Below, one piece after another: positions 34,759 to 46,250 of a DNA stretch of 64,000 bases (the first letter of the stretch is position 1; every line of letters begins with the position of its first letter). The notes under the pieces were generated by a model. It saw nothing but the letters and a program-made list of their open reading frames with translations. It made no database searches and was not told the origin of the DNA. The DNA is from Endothia cerciana. Lineage: Eukaryota > Ascomycota > Sordariomycetes > Diaporthales > Cryphonectriaceae. The translations under genes and the position numbers were made by a program. The DNA lies in assembly GCA_026119935.1 (NCBI GenBank), contig JALRMH010000041.1:124001-188000 (forward strand), read 5' to 3'.

Positions 34759-36709
34759 ATGGCAGACATAGAGCTCCGACCGGTGTTGCACTTCAAATCC
34801 AGCTTTGATCCATCAATCTGGCCCGGTGATTTCCACCTGACCGTGGGGGACAGCACCATTCCGAGGCTCCCATCAACCAGCCGTAGCGATCATGCTACAA
34901 CAGAAAGAAGTAATGGCTACGCTAATACGGGAAACATACTGGACAATTCCCCGGGTGTCAGTCCTACAGAGTCGTCTCAATGGGTGACTGGAAACAAACT
35001 ACGGACCCTCGGGGCAGCTTGTCTGCTCGCCAATTTGATGATGGCGATCGATGGAAGCATCCTGGGTGAGCCTCGACCTTTCCACCGGGCCCTACAGGCA
35101 GTACGATGGACTGACGCGTGTGACCTTGCTCAGCCGCTGCGATCCCTCGAATCACTTCCGACTTTGGTTCGATTAACTATATAGGGTGGTATGGGAGTGT
35201 ATATCTCCTGACGCAGATGGCACTTCAACCCCTATTCGGCCGCGTGTACAAATATTTTGAACGAAAGGCAACTTATGTAATTTGCCTCATTATCTTCGAA
35301 GTCGGGTCTGTCGTTTGTGCGGCAGCTCCAAACTCGACAGCGCTTATACTTGGTCGGGCTGTTGCAGGGGCTGGTGCCGCAGGGATCTTGATGGGCAGTA
35401 TCACCATCTTCGGCCAGGCCATCCCTCTACGACAGCGATCGTTAGGACTTTCCCTGCTGGAAGGTGTAACCTCACTTGCTGGAATGCTCGGGAGTACTTT
35501 GGGCGGCGTCATTACCGACTCTTCCTTAACATGGAGGTTCTGCTTCTGGATCAATCTTCGTAAGTCATGTCAAAACAACGCGCGAGAATAGCTATACTGA
35601 TGAGTTGAGCTCTCCAGCCTTGGGATTTGTCGCCGCTGTTATGATGCTCATTGTCTTGGACCGGCAGCAACCAGAAGAATCCTCGCTGCCGTTCGTACAG
35701 AAGCTCCGTGGCCTTGACATTCAGGGATCTTTACTCTTAGCCTCAAGCCTGGTGTGTCTTTTTCTGGCTTTGGAATGGGGCGGCGTAACGGAGCCCTGGT
35801 CGAGTCCATCGGTATGGGGTTGTCTACTCGGATTTGTGCTACTCGCCGTTGGCTTCGGTGGCTTTCAGTGGTACAGAAAAGACAAGTAAGTTCCAGGTTG
35901 TCTCTACAGGACTCTCTACCTGACCCCATCGCACTAACACCCCGTACAGCGCAGTCGTTCCCCTCCGGGTATTCAAACAGCGCACAGTGGCTCTGTGTTG
36001 CATCTTCTCCCTAATGTATGGCTTTGCCATTTTCACGGACTTTTATATGCTACCTATCTGGTTCCAGGGAGTCATGGGCACTTCTGCCGCCATCTCTGGA
36101 GTCAACTGCCTTGCATTCTCACTCTCCAGCGTGATTTCTACCCTCTTTACCGGATTCGTAACGACGGCTCTTGGTTATCCTGTCCCTTTTATGTGGGTTG
36201 GCAGTGCTATGTACGCTATTGGCAGTGGGCTGTTGTACATGCTGGCACCCACAAACACACCTGCTCAGTATCTCGGATATCAGATCGTGGCAGGTATCGG
36301 CATGGGATTGGCAGTTCAGATCACATTTGTTGCCGTGCAGATTGTCATGCCAGTGGACGATATGCCGATAGGATGTGGTATGGAGGTTTTCTTCAAGCAG
36401 CTAGGTGGGACGATCGGGATCAACATCGCTCAGAATCTCTTCGTGGCAAAGCTGACGGACGGGCTGAAAACGGCGGCCCCCGAGCTCGCCTCACAAGGAA
36501 TTGATGCGCGGTCCGGGATTGCGAACCTGGCAGACATAGCGAAGAGCCTCCCACCTGAGCAAAGGGCGGCTTTCAAAAATATCGTCAATGACGCGGTTTT
36601 GAGAGCCTTCCTGCTCCCTATGGTCGTTGCGGCAATCGCGGCCTTAGCGAGCTGGAGCATGGAATGGCTCCATATCGAAGACGATAGACTGAAGTCTTCG
36701 AAGAGTTAG
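34759..36709 (+). CDS. MFS transporter, DHA2 (14-TM drug:H+ antiporter) family, first copy
   Basis: Exons 34759-35065, 35134-35559, 35618-35885 and 35950-36709 give 586 aa. After a polar N-terminal tail the family markers appear in order: LANLMMAIDGSILG AAAIPRIT (split by intron 1), IGWYGSVYLLTQMALQPLFG, LGRAVAGAGAAGI, and WRFCFWINLPLG across intron 2, followed by the second half with VPLRVFKQRT and QLGGTIGINIAQNLF. This is the DHA14/DHA2 set of plasma-membrane drug:H+ antiporters with 14 helices. It is divergent from the polyketide synthase, so export of the product or self-protection is the likely role. A charged C-terminal tail (EDDRLKSSKS) is cytosolic. Substrate cannot be told from sequence. 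All three introns (58-68 bp) are needed to keep the frame and restore family motifs. Confidence 0.92.
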
Positions 36710-38032
36710 GAATACGCTAGGTACTCGTGGAAGCCTCACGTGCAGCTGGCTTTATATCGCACAAATAACACGAACGTGATGGGAAATGATCACTATTTTG
36801 GCCTGGTCTGTATCAAAATGGGCGTTGTAGAATATGGACACTGTAGCACAATATCAAGATGGCAGTGCACACTACTGACTTGGCCCCAAGTAACAAGCAA
36901 CATGTGTAACGCACGATTGTCTCCCGGGTCTTACATGTGCTGATCCTCTTTGGCCGTCGTTGGCCAAATTTCGAGGTTGATCTCGCCGCTAAAATTCTGC
37001 CACCGAGCTCATGCGCCGGGTCTTGCAGCTGATTACACACTGGACGATGGACTTTACAGAATTGTAACAAAGGTCCGGGTGCCATTTTGCCTAAAGGCCT
37101 CCGCGGAGCTCACTCAGCTAGAGTTGACCTCTCATACTGCCCCTCAAGCTGCATTCTGCGTGACACAGGGGAGATCTGAAGTCATGTGCTAACACGATGC
37201 TGCATTGTTCATATCATGGGGCGTAAAGGTGGCCGCCTTTGCACGCGGCTGAGAACGCAGATCAGTTTGCAGTCAAGTATGCGTTCCTTCAGTCAATGCA
37301 TGTAATCAGCGCGCTAGCTTTCGGTGACTGGTACAAATGCACCTACGTATAGGATCTTCGTCTCTTTCCTTAACAGTCAACGCTATGTCAAGATGTCAAG
37401 GGCTCAGAAATTGGAAGATTGTCGAACAAGCCAGACATTTGACGACAGCCCTGCATACCAGTGCGGATCATGCGACTGGTCTGATATGCTTACTGATGCC
37501 CGCAAGCTCGCCGACTAATTAGACATGACGGAATTGCTTTTAATAATGCGGTGAGTGTCCGATTAGACGCTAACGGACCGATTCGCAAGCCACCCCCTTG
37601 GCGCACGCTGGCAGGTCACCAGTGACTGGACGGACACATTCAGCTGCGCAGGTTCCCCACAAAGCACGGCGTCTGAAAACAGCCAGGATCCTCGAGTGTG
37701 CCATCCTGAAGTAAGACACTTAGCTTATCTAGATCCTTCTGTAATGAAATGTTGGAAAGCTAGGGGGTTACCAACCGCCGTCACTCGTGGGGCTTCCCCT
37801 TCTTCCATGCGTCTTCTCCTCCCTGAAGCAAGCGCAGCCTGGCAATAACACCACCTCCATGAGTGGGAAAGCCTCAGCTCTCTTGTCACGCTGTCGATGA
37901 GTACACGAATTGGTTCTCGCATGCCGACTTGCCTCCTCTGCACTCCTCCGCCACCAACCGAGCTCTCACAAAAGAGCCGACGACCTTTTCAATAGTCCGC
38001 CTGCAGATCGACCGGGCACACACACTGAAAAC
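36710..38032. other. Intergenic between DHA2 transporter and RTA1-like gene
   Basis: No supported gene; small frames only. Contains the 3' flank of the transporter and the promoter of the RTA1-like gene. Confidence 0.45.
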
Positions 38033-39175
38033 ATGTCCATTACTTTCCCTTGCACACTCGACACCTGCCCCCTCTCATATGGATACCTCCACTACCGTGC
38101 CAGCATACCGGGCAACGCTTTCATGCTGGCAGCCTTTGGCGTGCTCATCCCACCGGCACTGTACCTGGGTATCAAATACAAGACGACACTTTACACCGGC
38201 CTTTTTGTAACAGCTCTCGTTGGCGAGGTTATTGGTTATGTGGGCAGGATCCTGCTCAATGGCGACCCATTTTCAAAGAACAACTTCTTAATATATCTCA
38301 TTTGTCTGACACTGGCGCCGGTACTAATGTCAGCGGCCGTATACTTGACCCTGGCGAGGATTGTGGTTATATACGGCCAGAACATCAGCCTGATCAAACC
38401 ACGATCATACACGTTGATCTTCAGTGGATTTGATCTCGCTGCACTTATCGTTCAAGCCGTAGGGGGTTCTTTCGCAGCCGAAAGTAATGTCTCGAGCAGG
38501 GTATGTAACCTACACTCGGGGTACCCCCTCCCTACCATCCTGAACCTACTCTCCCAGCGGTACCACCAAACTTCGACTGACCCAGGCAGATTTGGTACGG
38601 AACACACATCCTCGTCGCAGGCCTCGCCATACAAGTGGCAAGTGGTCTGGCGTTCGTCGCCCTGAGCGCTGATTTTGCATGGCGCGTGAGGAAAATGAAG
38701 CATCAGCGAAGCACCAAGCACGAGGAACTCTACCGCTCGACCAGGTTTAAAGTGTTCATCTGCAGTCAGTGCCTCTCTCTCTTGGAAATGTTGATGGCCC
38801 TCTTCCTAGAGCACATGGCTCTCTCCGTCTTCCCGATGCTGATGGACACTCGTCCCAACAGGTCTTGTTTTGACAACGCTGCTCATCCTAATCCGAACCT
38901 GCTACCGGTGTGCCGAACTGTCTGGCGGCTTTTCAGGATATCTTGCCCAGGATCAAGTTGCCTTCATGATACTCGATGGGGCAATGATCCTGTCAGCCAG
39001 CATCTTGCTTACCATTGAGAATCCAGCATGGGTTTTTGGGAAAGCTTGGTCTGAGACAGCATACTCGTGGGGTTTTAGGAGGTACAAGAAGCCGTCCGAC
39101 ATGATCGCGCTTCAATCGTTACCCGGAAACACCTCTGAGCAGTTTAATGGCGATAAGCCACCATCTCGATCTTAA
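38033..39175 (+). CDS. RTA1-family (lipid-translocating exporter-like) membrane protein
   Basis: Exons 38033-38500, 38590-38764 and 38862-39175 (introns 89 and 97 bp, gtatgt and gtcagt donors) give 318 aa. The start MSITFPCTLDTCPLSYGYLHY is typical of the family, and seven hydrophobic segments follow. Landmarks: LYLGIKYKTTLYTG, FLIYLICLTLAPVLMSAAVYL, GFDLAALIVQAVGGSFAA, then after intron 1 IWYGTHILVAGLAIQV, and across intron 2 FKVFICSLVLTTLLILIRTCYR followed by AELSGGF. RTA1-like proteins are linked to sphingoid long-chain-base export and resistance to membrane-active compounds such as 7-aminocholesterol. Beside a polyketide cluster, the plausible role is tolerance to or export of the product. 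Earlier ATGs upstream are in frame but would add an unusual leader, so the ATG at 38033 was chosen. Confidence 0.88.
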
Positions 39176-39879
39176 GGGGGATTGCGTGGTTGCAGCTGCA
39201 CTACTCCTGGCTTTAGAGGTCGATACACATAGAAGTGATGGACTTGTTGCCTCCTCCCCTGTATACCTAGGTATTGAGTCGCTCAGCTCCCACCGCGTCG
39301 TACATCTGGAGAAAAACTTATGTGTGTTCGCATCGCCAGGGTCGACTTAGGGCCGGCTTCGAGACGCGGTCCCCACTTGGCGGGTACGAACAGAGTGTAT
39401 TATGATTGTCAAACCCATTGGCAAGCCTCAGACTTACCATGCAATGGTGATGACGCCCTTCCAAATTCGTCAGAACTCAAGAGTTGACGTAACTACCATA
39501 AGCATTCTACGACTCGACCCCAACAAGCTTTGCCGAGGATCTGAAGAACACACAGTGTTGCAGGGAAGGGCGGGGAAGACAGGCCAAGCGTTAGGTCAGA
39601 GGACCCAACCTGGTCCACCCCTAATGTGGGTGTTGGTAGGTCACAATCGTTAGAAGCAGATCTGCAGTTGGTACAGGTCGTTGATTCAGGTGGTTGTTGT
39701 TGTATTAAGAAGGAAGGAAGCTATCTAGGCCAGTCTGCCTGGCCTGAATCTATGTAGGCTGTGGGTTTTGGCATCGGCCTGATCGGGCCGATGCCCGGCC
39801 CGAATCGGCCCGCCAGCCACTTAGTCGCCAGCTCCCTTAAACTCCTCAAGCCTATCAATCCACAGTGGGCGACCCTGGC
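39176..39879. other. Intergenic with GC-rich palindrome
   Basis: No gene. Holds the 3' flank of the RTA1-like gene and a GC-rich segment with inverted repeats at 39768-39822 next to the decayed transposon. Confidence 0.5.
39768..39822. repeat. GC-rich inverted repeat beside transposon relic
   Basis: CATCGGCC and GGCCGATG form a perfect 8-bp stem (around 39771-39792), followed by further ggcccg/cgggcc blocks. Such GGCC-rich palindromes are often found near ends of DNA transposons, so it may be an element terminus. Confidence 0.55.
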
Positions 39880-42328
39880 CAGCCACACGAAATATATGTA
39901 TCACTTCTTTATTCCTCCTCACCAATAGAAACTACAATACAGTCCTTTTCAGCCCTAGGCAATTCGATGTCACTCTCTTCATTAGAACTATCTGCATTCT
40001 TATTAGCATCTTCTTAGGCCCTCTGTATAGCTTTAATATTAGCAAACCTGGAATTCGGACTCAACTCAACCTTTCCTTCTCTTTTTAGGCTTAGTAGCCT
40101 CCATCTGGATCTCAAGGGCTCGAACTCTCTTAAGGGCATTGGCTAATAGTAAGTCTTTCTCGTCGAAGCCCTTAGTAATATTTTTGGAAAGACTTCGTTG
40201 TCCTGACGACGGCTCAACCTGGCTTTTGGAAACAATCCAACTAGTACTTTAGGTTGCTAGCTTTTCTGGGCGCCGAAGAGACGCTTGATGAATCTAAAAA
40301 ATATTCCGGTTTAAGATTAATGTCTGTTGATAGCTTTGAGTTTAAATCTGCTTTACTCTAGGTATATTGTTAAATGGTCTTGAGGAGAAGAGGGCTTAGA
40401 AGTGGCTTGGCTATAGAAACTAGCTATAGACCTAAAGCTTTCCATCTAGATCGAATATTCTGGCTAGAAAGTCTATCAAGATGAGCTAAATGATAGTTTT
40501 TTAAGGAGTATTCGTTTGCCAGAAATTGTCGAGTCGCCATACTGTTCCGGTGATCAGGGGTACTGTCAGGACTCTATGACATCTGCCGAGCTCTGATCAG
40601 AGACTTATAAAGCCGTAGCCACTCACCTTTCTTTCTCTACTCTAGTTTTGAAAAAGATATGTGTTCTCCTCTTCTTTTATGCAGACTCTTAATAGCCCCT
40701 TTTGTGTAGGCTTTGTTCCTTTACTTAAGATCCGGACAGGCGCTCTGTCGGCCGAGGACTCGATCACATTGTAATTTTTCTAGCTATATTCTTCTCTCCC
40801 TCTAGGCCTTCGAGCTGCAGCTGGCTTCTGTAGTCAGCAATTACAGGCCAATAGAGCGGGCGCCCTCCTCTGTGAAGCCCCCATATCCCTTGCTATGACA
40901 GACCACACATTCTTTATTGTTTCTTGAGAGGGCTTTACCGCGCCCGTTAGCAATACTAGCTCAGAAGCCCAACCATTTTCCGGTAGGCCGCTTTGAACAA
41001 CGAGAAGTGTCAGACGTCGGGATACACACCCTGGTCGGCAACCCTAGAACAGAGGATCGACGGTAACGCAGCGAGGCTGTGAAGCCCACGTAGTGGGGTT
41101 GCGCCGATTCCCCGACAGACAGGCTCTATATTAACAGGCCAAAGAGGGCTAGAGGGCAGAAGGAAGGAAGGAAGGCAAGTTCAGTGGCCTTGGAACCAGC
41201 CGGCAAGCTGCGGATACACTGCTCAGGAGCACCTCATACCTTTCCACTTCACTCGTGATCCCACACCCTGATAAGAAGCCTCCTAAGTTGAGAGGTTGAA
41301 GTATATGCAATATATAAGGGGGCAAATAGACTAATATATTATTCCGAGTATTCTTATATAAATTTAGTCGTCGTATAGCTTCTATAACTATCGAGAATCA
41401 ATAAACAGATCTCAAGAGGGTCGTCGGGTTGGTTGCCGGGATAAATATCCTTTTTAGCCATTCAAGTGCTATAACGTTATCTATCCATCTGTTGACTATT
41501 ATAATGAGTTTCCAGCCATCTAAAGACTCTAGATTCGTCAGAAACTATTACTATTATATAGATTTCCCTTTAAAAATCACAAGCGAGGGTAAGTGGTCGC
41601 TGGAAGCCAGCATGCCCTTGAGAAACAATGTCCAGATTCGCACGCCGGGGTCTTTTCGATAGATCAAATATAAATATCGCTTCCCTATGACTAGGCTGTT
41701 CTCGCCTTAACCTTTAATTATTCCAGCTTCATCTATATTCTGTTGATTAGCTGGTTTAATTATCTAGATAATAGGTAAAGCTAGTAGGCGGAACTAAAGT
41801 CAGCTCATCTCTATTATCGCCTTATTAATCCGTTTCGAATCTATCCGACAAGCCCTCAGGGTCCCAAGGTATGGAATTCGATGTACAAAGGCTTGAGCCC
41901 ATTTCTTTCCTAAGGCTTGGGGGTCCCCTTTCACGGTGAGGATCCTCGACGCAAGTATCCTAAGCTCTGAGTGCGTTGGTGCAAGCCCTAGATCGGCCTT
42001 TTGAAAGGACCTATTTAGGTAGAGCAGCTTCCTGGTCGACAGAGAGTCGTTGTCGAGATTAGTCGGCTAATTGAGGTGGCTGGTTTCCAGCAAGACGGCG
42101 TGTAAGAGCACTCTTCGGAATAGCCCAGGCTAGAGAGGCCGTTCTGATTAATTGGCCATTTCTGACAGCCTCGACGGCCTGGCTAGCAGCTGTTTCATTG
42201 TAGGCTCTCATTAGTTGATGTTCAAGATTCTGTGAAGAAATGAAGCTATTCGGATAAAAATTGAAAGAGAAAAGACAGAGTAAAGAGGTATGGTGAAAAA
42301 AGCAGTGTGGCTGGCCAGGGTGGCTCAC
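39880..42328 (-). mobile_element. Decayed pogo/Fot1 (Tigger-type) DNA transposon
   Basis: A degraded transposase can be followed on the minus strand over about 2.4 kb. At the start, AVEAVRNGQLIRTASL then PKSALTRRLAG is the Psq-type helix-turn-helix; next, across a stop and frame change, HSELRILASRIL and GDPQALGKKWAQAF match the CENP-B-type DNA-binding part; about 41.5 kb IALEWLKRIFIPAT and, in another frame, LEICLLILDSYRSY and ILVYLPPYILHILQPL correspond to the DDE domain around its second Asp and following strand; near 40.0 kb SPNSRFANIKAIQRA and ELPRAEKDCIVV match the usual C-terminal tail. Many TAG/TAA codons and high AT content agree with RIP. The element cannot be active. It separates the RTA1-like gene from the cupin gene inside the proposed cluster. 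Terminal inverted repeats were not identified. Confidence 0.8.
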
Positions 42329-43034
42329 ATTGGGTCCTTTGACTCAGGTTGCCCTGGCTCTGGTCGCGCCCTACCCATGACTTAATGCAGATTATTTCCG
42401 GTTCACCACTTTGCTTTGCCTGCGTTCATAGAGGTGCGCAGCAGAAGCTTCACGACTGGACGGACGACTACCCCCGGACGGACGATGAGGTGCTGACGTG
42501 GATTAGCATCTACGCCTTCAGCACGGCGGGTGCGGACGCGAGTGTGCGGATTTATTACTAGAACATGAAAAATGGACACCTTCCTGGCGGGCAGTGGCGC
42601 TGGCAGTGTGCTGAAGAAACTCAAAAACCAGGCAAGAATGTAAGGCTTATGACATCAATGTCGGGAGTTGTGCTATATTGTATGCTTCTCCACCATTTTT
42701 CCTCCCTAATTTCTCATTCTCATTCTCCTTCTCCCACCCCCCTCTATCTCTCTCTTCTTTCTTTCTTTCTTCCTTTCTTTCCCTTTTATTTTTTACGTGA
42801 TGTTTTCTTTTCATATATAGCTGTTAGTGCGTTACAAAGGGGAGGTTGTCTGCGCAGTGGCCAAGTGCATTTTATTTGTAAGAAAGGAAATTCTAAGAAA
42901 AATGATAAGAAGAAGAACACCGCAGATCAAATAATGGTACAGTGGGGGACTTGGTGTGGAAATGAGCAAAAACAGCCTCGATCCAGACCTTTCTATACCC
43001 AGACCCTTTGCCCGTTGATGCTCGCGCATCATGT
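42329..43034. other. Intergenic with polypyrimidine tract
   Basis: No gene supported. A long C/T tract runs over about 42705-42795. The rest is the 3' flank of the cupin gene. Confidence 0.5.
42705..42795. repeat. Polypyrimidine (CT/TTTC) tract
   Basis: About 90 bp of almost pure pyrimidine with ttctc and ctttc units; simple low-complexity sequence. Confidence 0.8.
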
Positions 43035-43832
43035 CTATTTCTTGGGAACACTTTCCTCGATCTTGAGAACAGTGGCCTCCAGAGCAGTCCCATCTCTTAA
43101 AACGACCTTCTCAGCCCCAACTCCGACAAACAATATCCGACAAGCGTCACCAGTGCGATTGACCCACTTGTGATTCGTCCCCTGCTGGATCAAAATCTCC
43201 CCGGCTCTGATGGTCTTCTCCTCGCCGCTGTCGAGCTCACAAACGATCTCGTTGCTCAGCACCGCGGCGTAGTCGATGCTGAGGGTCCGGTGCATCGGAA
43301 CCGAGTAGTTGGCCGGGATCTCTGTCACACAGAAGAATAGCCCACTCGGTGGGCTTCGCGGGATCGTCTTCCCATAAGCACTGACATCAACGGGCTCAGA
43401 GTTGTTGACCGGGATAGAGGACCTATGGTCGAAGTTGTAGAAGGCGCTGCCTAGCGGCCCGAGGGGCCGGAAGGGCTGGATGCCTTCGTCTGCGACGAAG
43501 ACGGAGAGGCCGTCTGCGTTGTGGGCGGTGCGGACGAGACGCGGGTTGTTGCCGGAGACGGTGCCCTGTGTGGACATGTTAGGGCCGCTAGAGGTGGGAT
43601 CTTGGGAGGGGTAAGAGGAGGAGGAGAAGGAGGAGGAGGAGGTGCCGTGCATTGTAGTAGGAGTATTGTAGACGTTAAAAATGATGTCTGGTTTGACTAT
43701 GCCAATGGGAGAGGAGTGACGGAGAAGTTGGTTCCAGTCGCTCTGAGATGAGTGTGAGGGAGGGGGTGGGTTCTGTCTTGAGCTGCTCTTGCCTGCTTGG
43801 CTGGAACTTGATGGTGATGGTCGCTGAGACAT
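43035..43832 (-). CDS. Cupin-domain protein
   Basis: A single exon encodes 265 aa. The first 85 or so residues are Ser-rich and probably disordered. The rest holds one conserved beta-barrel: GLFFCVTEIPANYSVPMHRTLS with the first cupin motif His at about residue 179, ELDSGEEKTIRAGEIL, and QQGTNHKWVNRT with the second His at about 221. The pattern MHRTLSIDY...G(T)xHxWxNR is shared by fungal cupin_2 proteins often met in secondary-metabolite clusters. Those may bind a metal and act as oxygenases, decarboxylases or isomerases, but many are uncharacterised. It lies between the transposon relic and the first regulator; a tailoring role is possible, not shown. The ATG at 43832 follows a CT-rich leader and is the only reasonable start. 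Confidence 0.88.
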   Translation of the reverse strand: MSQRPSPSSSSQAGKSSSRQNPPPPSHSSQSDWNQLLRHSSPIGIVKPDIIFNVYNTPTTMHGTSSSSFSSSSYPSQDPTSSGPNMSTQGTVSGNNPRLVRTAHNADGLSVFVADEGIQPFRPLGPLGSAFYNFDHRSSIPVNNSEPVDVSAYGKTIPRSPPSGLFFCVTEIPANYSVPMHRTLSIDYAAVLSNEIVCELDSGEEKTIRAGEILIQQGTNHKWVNRTGDACRILFVGVGAEKVVLRDGTALEATVLKIEESVPKK

Positions 43833-46250
43833 CTTGGGAGGGGGAGGACCGTGGATTTTATATATTTTCCCCCAAAGGTATCACGCTGTTGCAGATGCGA
43901 ATGTGAATGTAAACGTCAATGTAAGTGCCGCTCTATCCTGCTGTGCGCTGGCCACATCTCGCAGAACCTTCTCCATTTGGAAGTGCACGATGTCCCCCAT
44001 TTATATCTCGCGTCGCGAACGTCGACGATGCGTCGAGATACCGACGACAGCCACTGTGCGCCTTGCAGTCCCATGGGAGACCCGTTGCGGCATAAGCTGA
44101 GGCGCGGGCTTTGTCGTTCCACGTCTCGCGATGTTTTTCGTCGTTTTGCGAGGTAGGAATACGTATCTGTTTTACGCATCATAACAGCTTCAGCTTCACC
44201 TTGAATCGCCCCATAGGGCTGCAGGGTATGAACCTTGTGATCCGCTGGGAGCAAGGCTTACTGTGGCTAACCAAGGCACTCCACAATAGGCGAATAACTC
44301 AATCAAGCCTGTGTTATGGTGCATGGACAGGGATTCTCGCGAACCATACCGAACAGAGATGGCGAGGTTGCATCCCCCTGTATTGTGTTGGAGGGTCGCT
44401 CATTTCTCGGCCTACTCGCAGACCTCGCAAACTCACTGGACCCGAGTTTCTTGACGTTGCCGCCGGTGAGCCTTGCGGCATATTACCTACTCACCGCTGA
44501 CTTACCAGCTAAGCATAAGGCTTATGTCATTGGCCATTCCAGGCACCGACATATCGATCGATTTGTTTCTTCTCCCCCCGGTTTTAAAAATCTCACGGCC
44601 ATATACGACACCCGGAAACGGGCTGCATGTCAGAGCTCAGCCATCGCCCCTTTGCAATTTGTCACTGGACCATAGCTGAATCCAGAAACATTTACCAGCG
44701 GGGCGAGTGCGCGCGGAAACAGACCATGGTGGTTTGCTAAGCTGTGGCAATATACCGGCTCCGTCGGTCTTGAAGAGGCTTTCTTTCTTTTTTTTCGGGT
44801 CCGAGCATTCAAGCTTTCGGAGCGAGGGCCTCACCAGGGGGAGATGGCTGTGGCTGATAGCTGAAGCCTTGGTCCTACTGTAGAGGCCTTGATACGAAGT
44901 AGAGAGCCGCAATTCTGCGGTCTTATTCCCACCTTCACGACGGAGAGGAATCAGCCCATGTTTCATGACAAGCCCTAAGCTACTGCTCCAAGAATGTCTC
45001 AGATGCCGTGAGAAGACTTCGCAGCCTAGACAGTCACGGACAGTAGCTGGAACACAAAAAGGAGTAGAGAAATTGTAGAGATGGCAGGTGAAGACGAGAG
45101 TTGCTGGAGCTGTTGGCTACATGTAGATTTCCCTCCGCCCTTAGACCTTGTACCGACTACCCACAAGAACCCAAGATTCGGGTGGATTAATCAATATAAG
45201 CACATTAATGATTAACAGCCTAAGCTCTTTTCCATTTCTGTTGGGTCGAATGAGTGGATGAGTACCTGCCTAATGGAGACACGGTCAAGACATCTAACAA
45301 TAACTTAACCTTGAGTCTTCTTCATGCTTGTTACTCTTTAAAGACCCTGATTGGTCAGTGCAGTCGCACAACTTCTCTAGATTTATTTTCGTCTGCTCGA
45401 ACAACTGCCAAAGCGTACATTTATCGCCACGAAACAGCTAAGAGAGCCTCGGACTTTCCACGTGATATGCAGCCCCCGAACGGATAAATCCAGGGTGATT
45501 ATTTCAACTCCGCCTCATCCTGTCACCTCAGCTCTTCTGATTTGTGTATCTTCTTCTCTTTATTTTATTTTTATTTTTATTTTAAAAAAAAAGGAAACAA
45601 TCCTCGAGGTGGCCGTAGAAGTTGTATACATCGCACATGACATGACGAGCCTGACTGCCTTGAGACAGGCCGCACAGGATGAGGCTTGGGATTTACTCCT
45701 CTACAGCAGCTACTCAGCAGCCTCGTCGCGGAAAGCGTCTCTTGATCATTACCATAGCCATTGAAGGTCGCATGTAGCCATTCTAGAGTAACACCCTCCT
45801 TAATAACATCAACTAGATCATCACAGAGCCCATAAGAACCTGTATAATGGTTTGACCGCAACTAGTCGGGGCCAAGCGGATTAAAAATTACGCCTAGACG
45901 GATTTAATTACGACTCAAGAAACCTCGTGTTGTGTATATTATGTGGAAATTCTGACCGCTGTAGGCTCGTGTCTCTAATTGTTTACGAACTAACTACAAA
46001 CACCAGTGAGTCTCAACAGTCACATCAATTCGTCCTCATAAAGATCAGTGAGACCCTATACGAGGTCAAATGGCAAACATTTAGTTAATGATGGCGATGA
46101 ATCGACAGACATAGAGTGATTTTTATCGTCTGGTAAGAGCATGCTAGTCTTTTCGACGTCCCCGAGAATGCCCGAGAAGCTCACCCAGGCTCCACCGGCC
46201 CCCAATGCTGACAAGCGCCGACAGGAACCTTGGCGAGACATACCACATGC
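43833..46250. other. Long intergenic region
   Basis: No gene recognised in 2.4 kb. Open frames at 44111-44500, 44316-44675 and 45577-45861 overlap and lack domains. Contains the cupin promoter (tandem gaatgtgaatgtaaacgtcaatg-like units near 43897-43922) and a low-complexity T/A run at 45560-45597. Confidence 0.45.
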
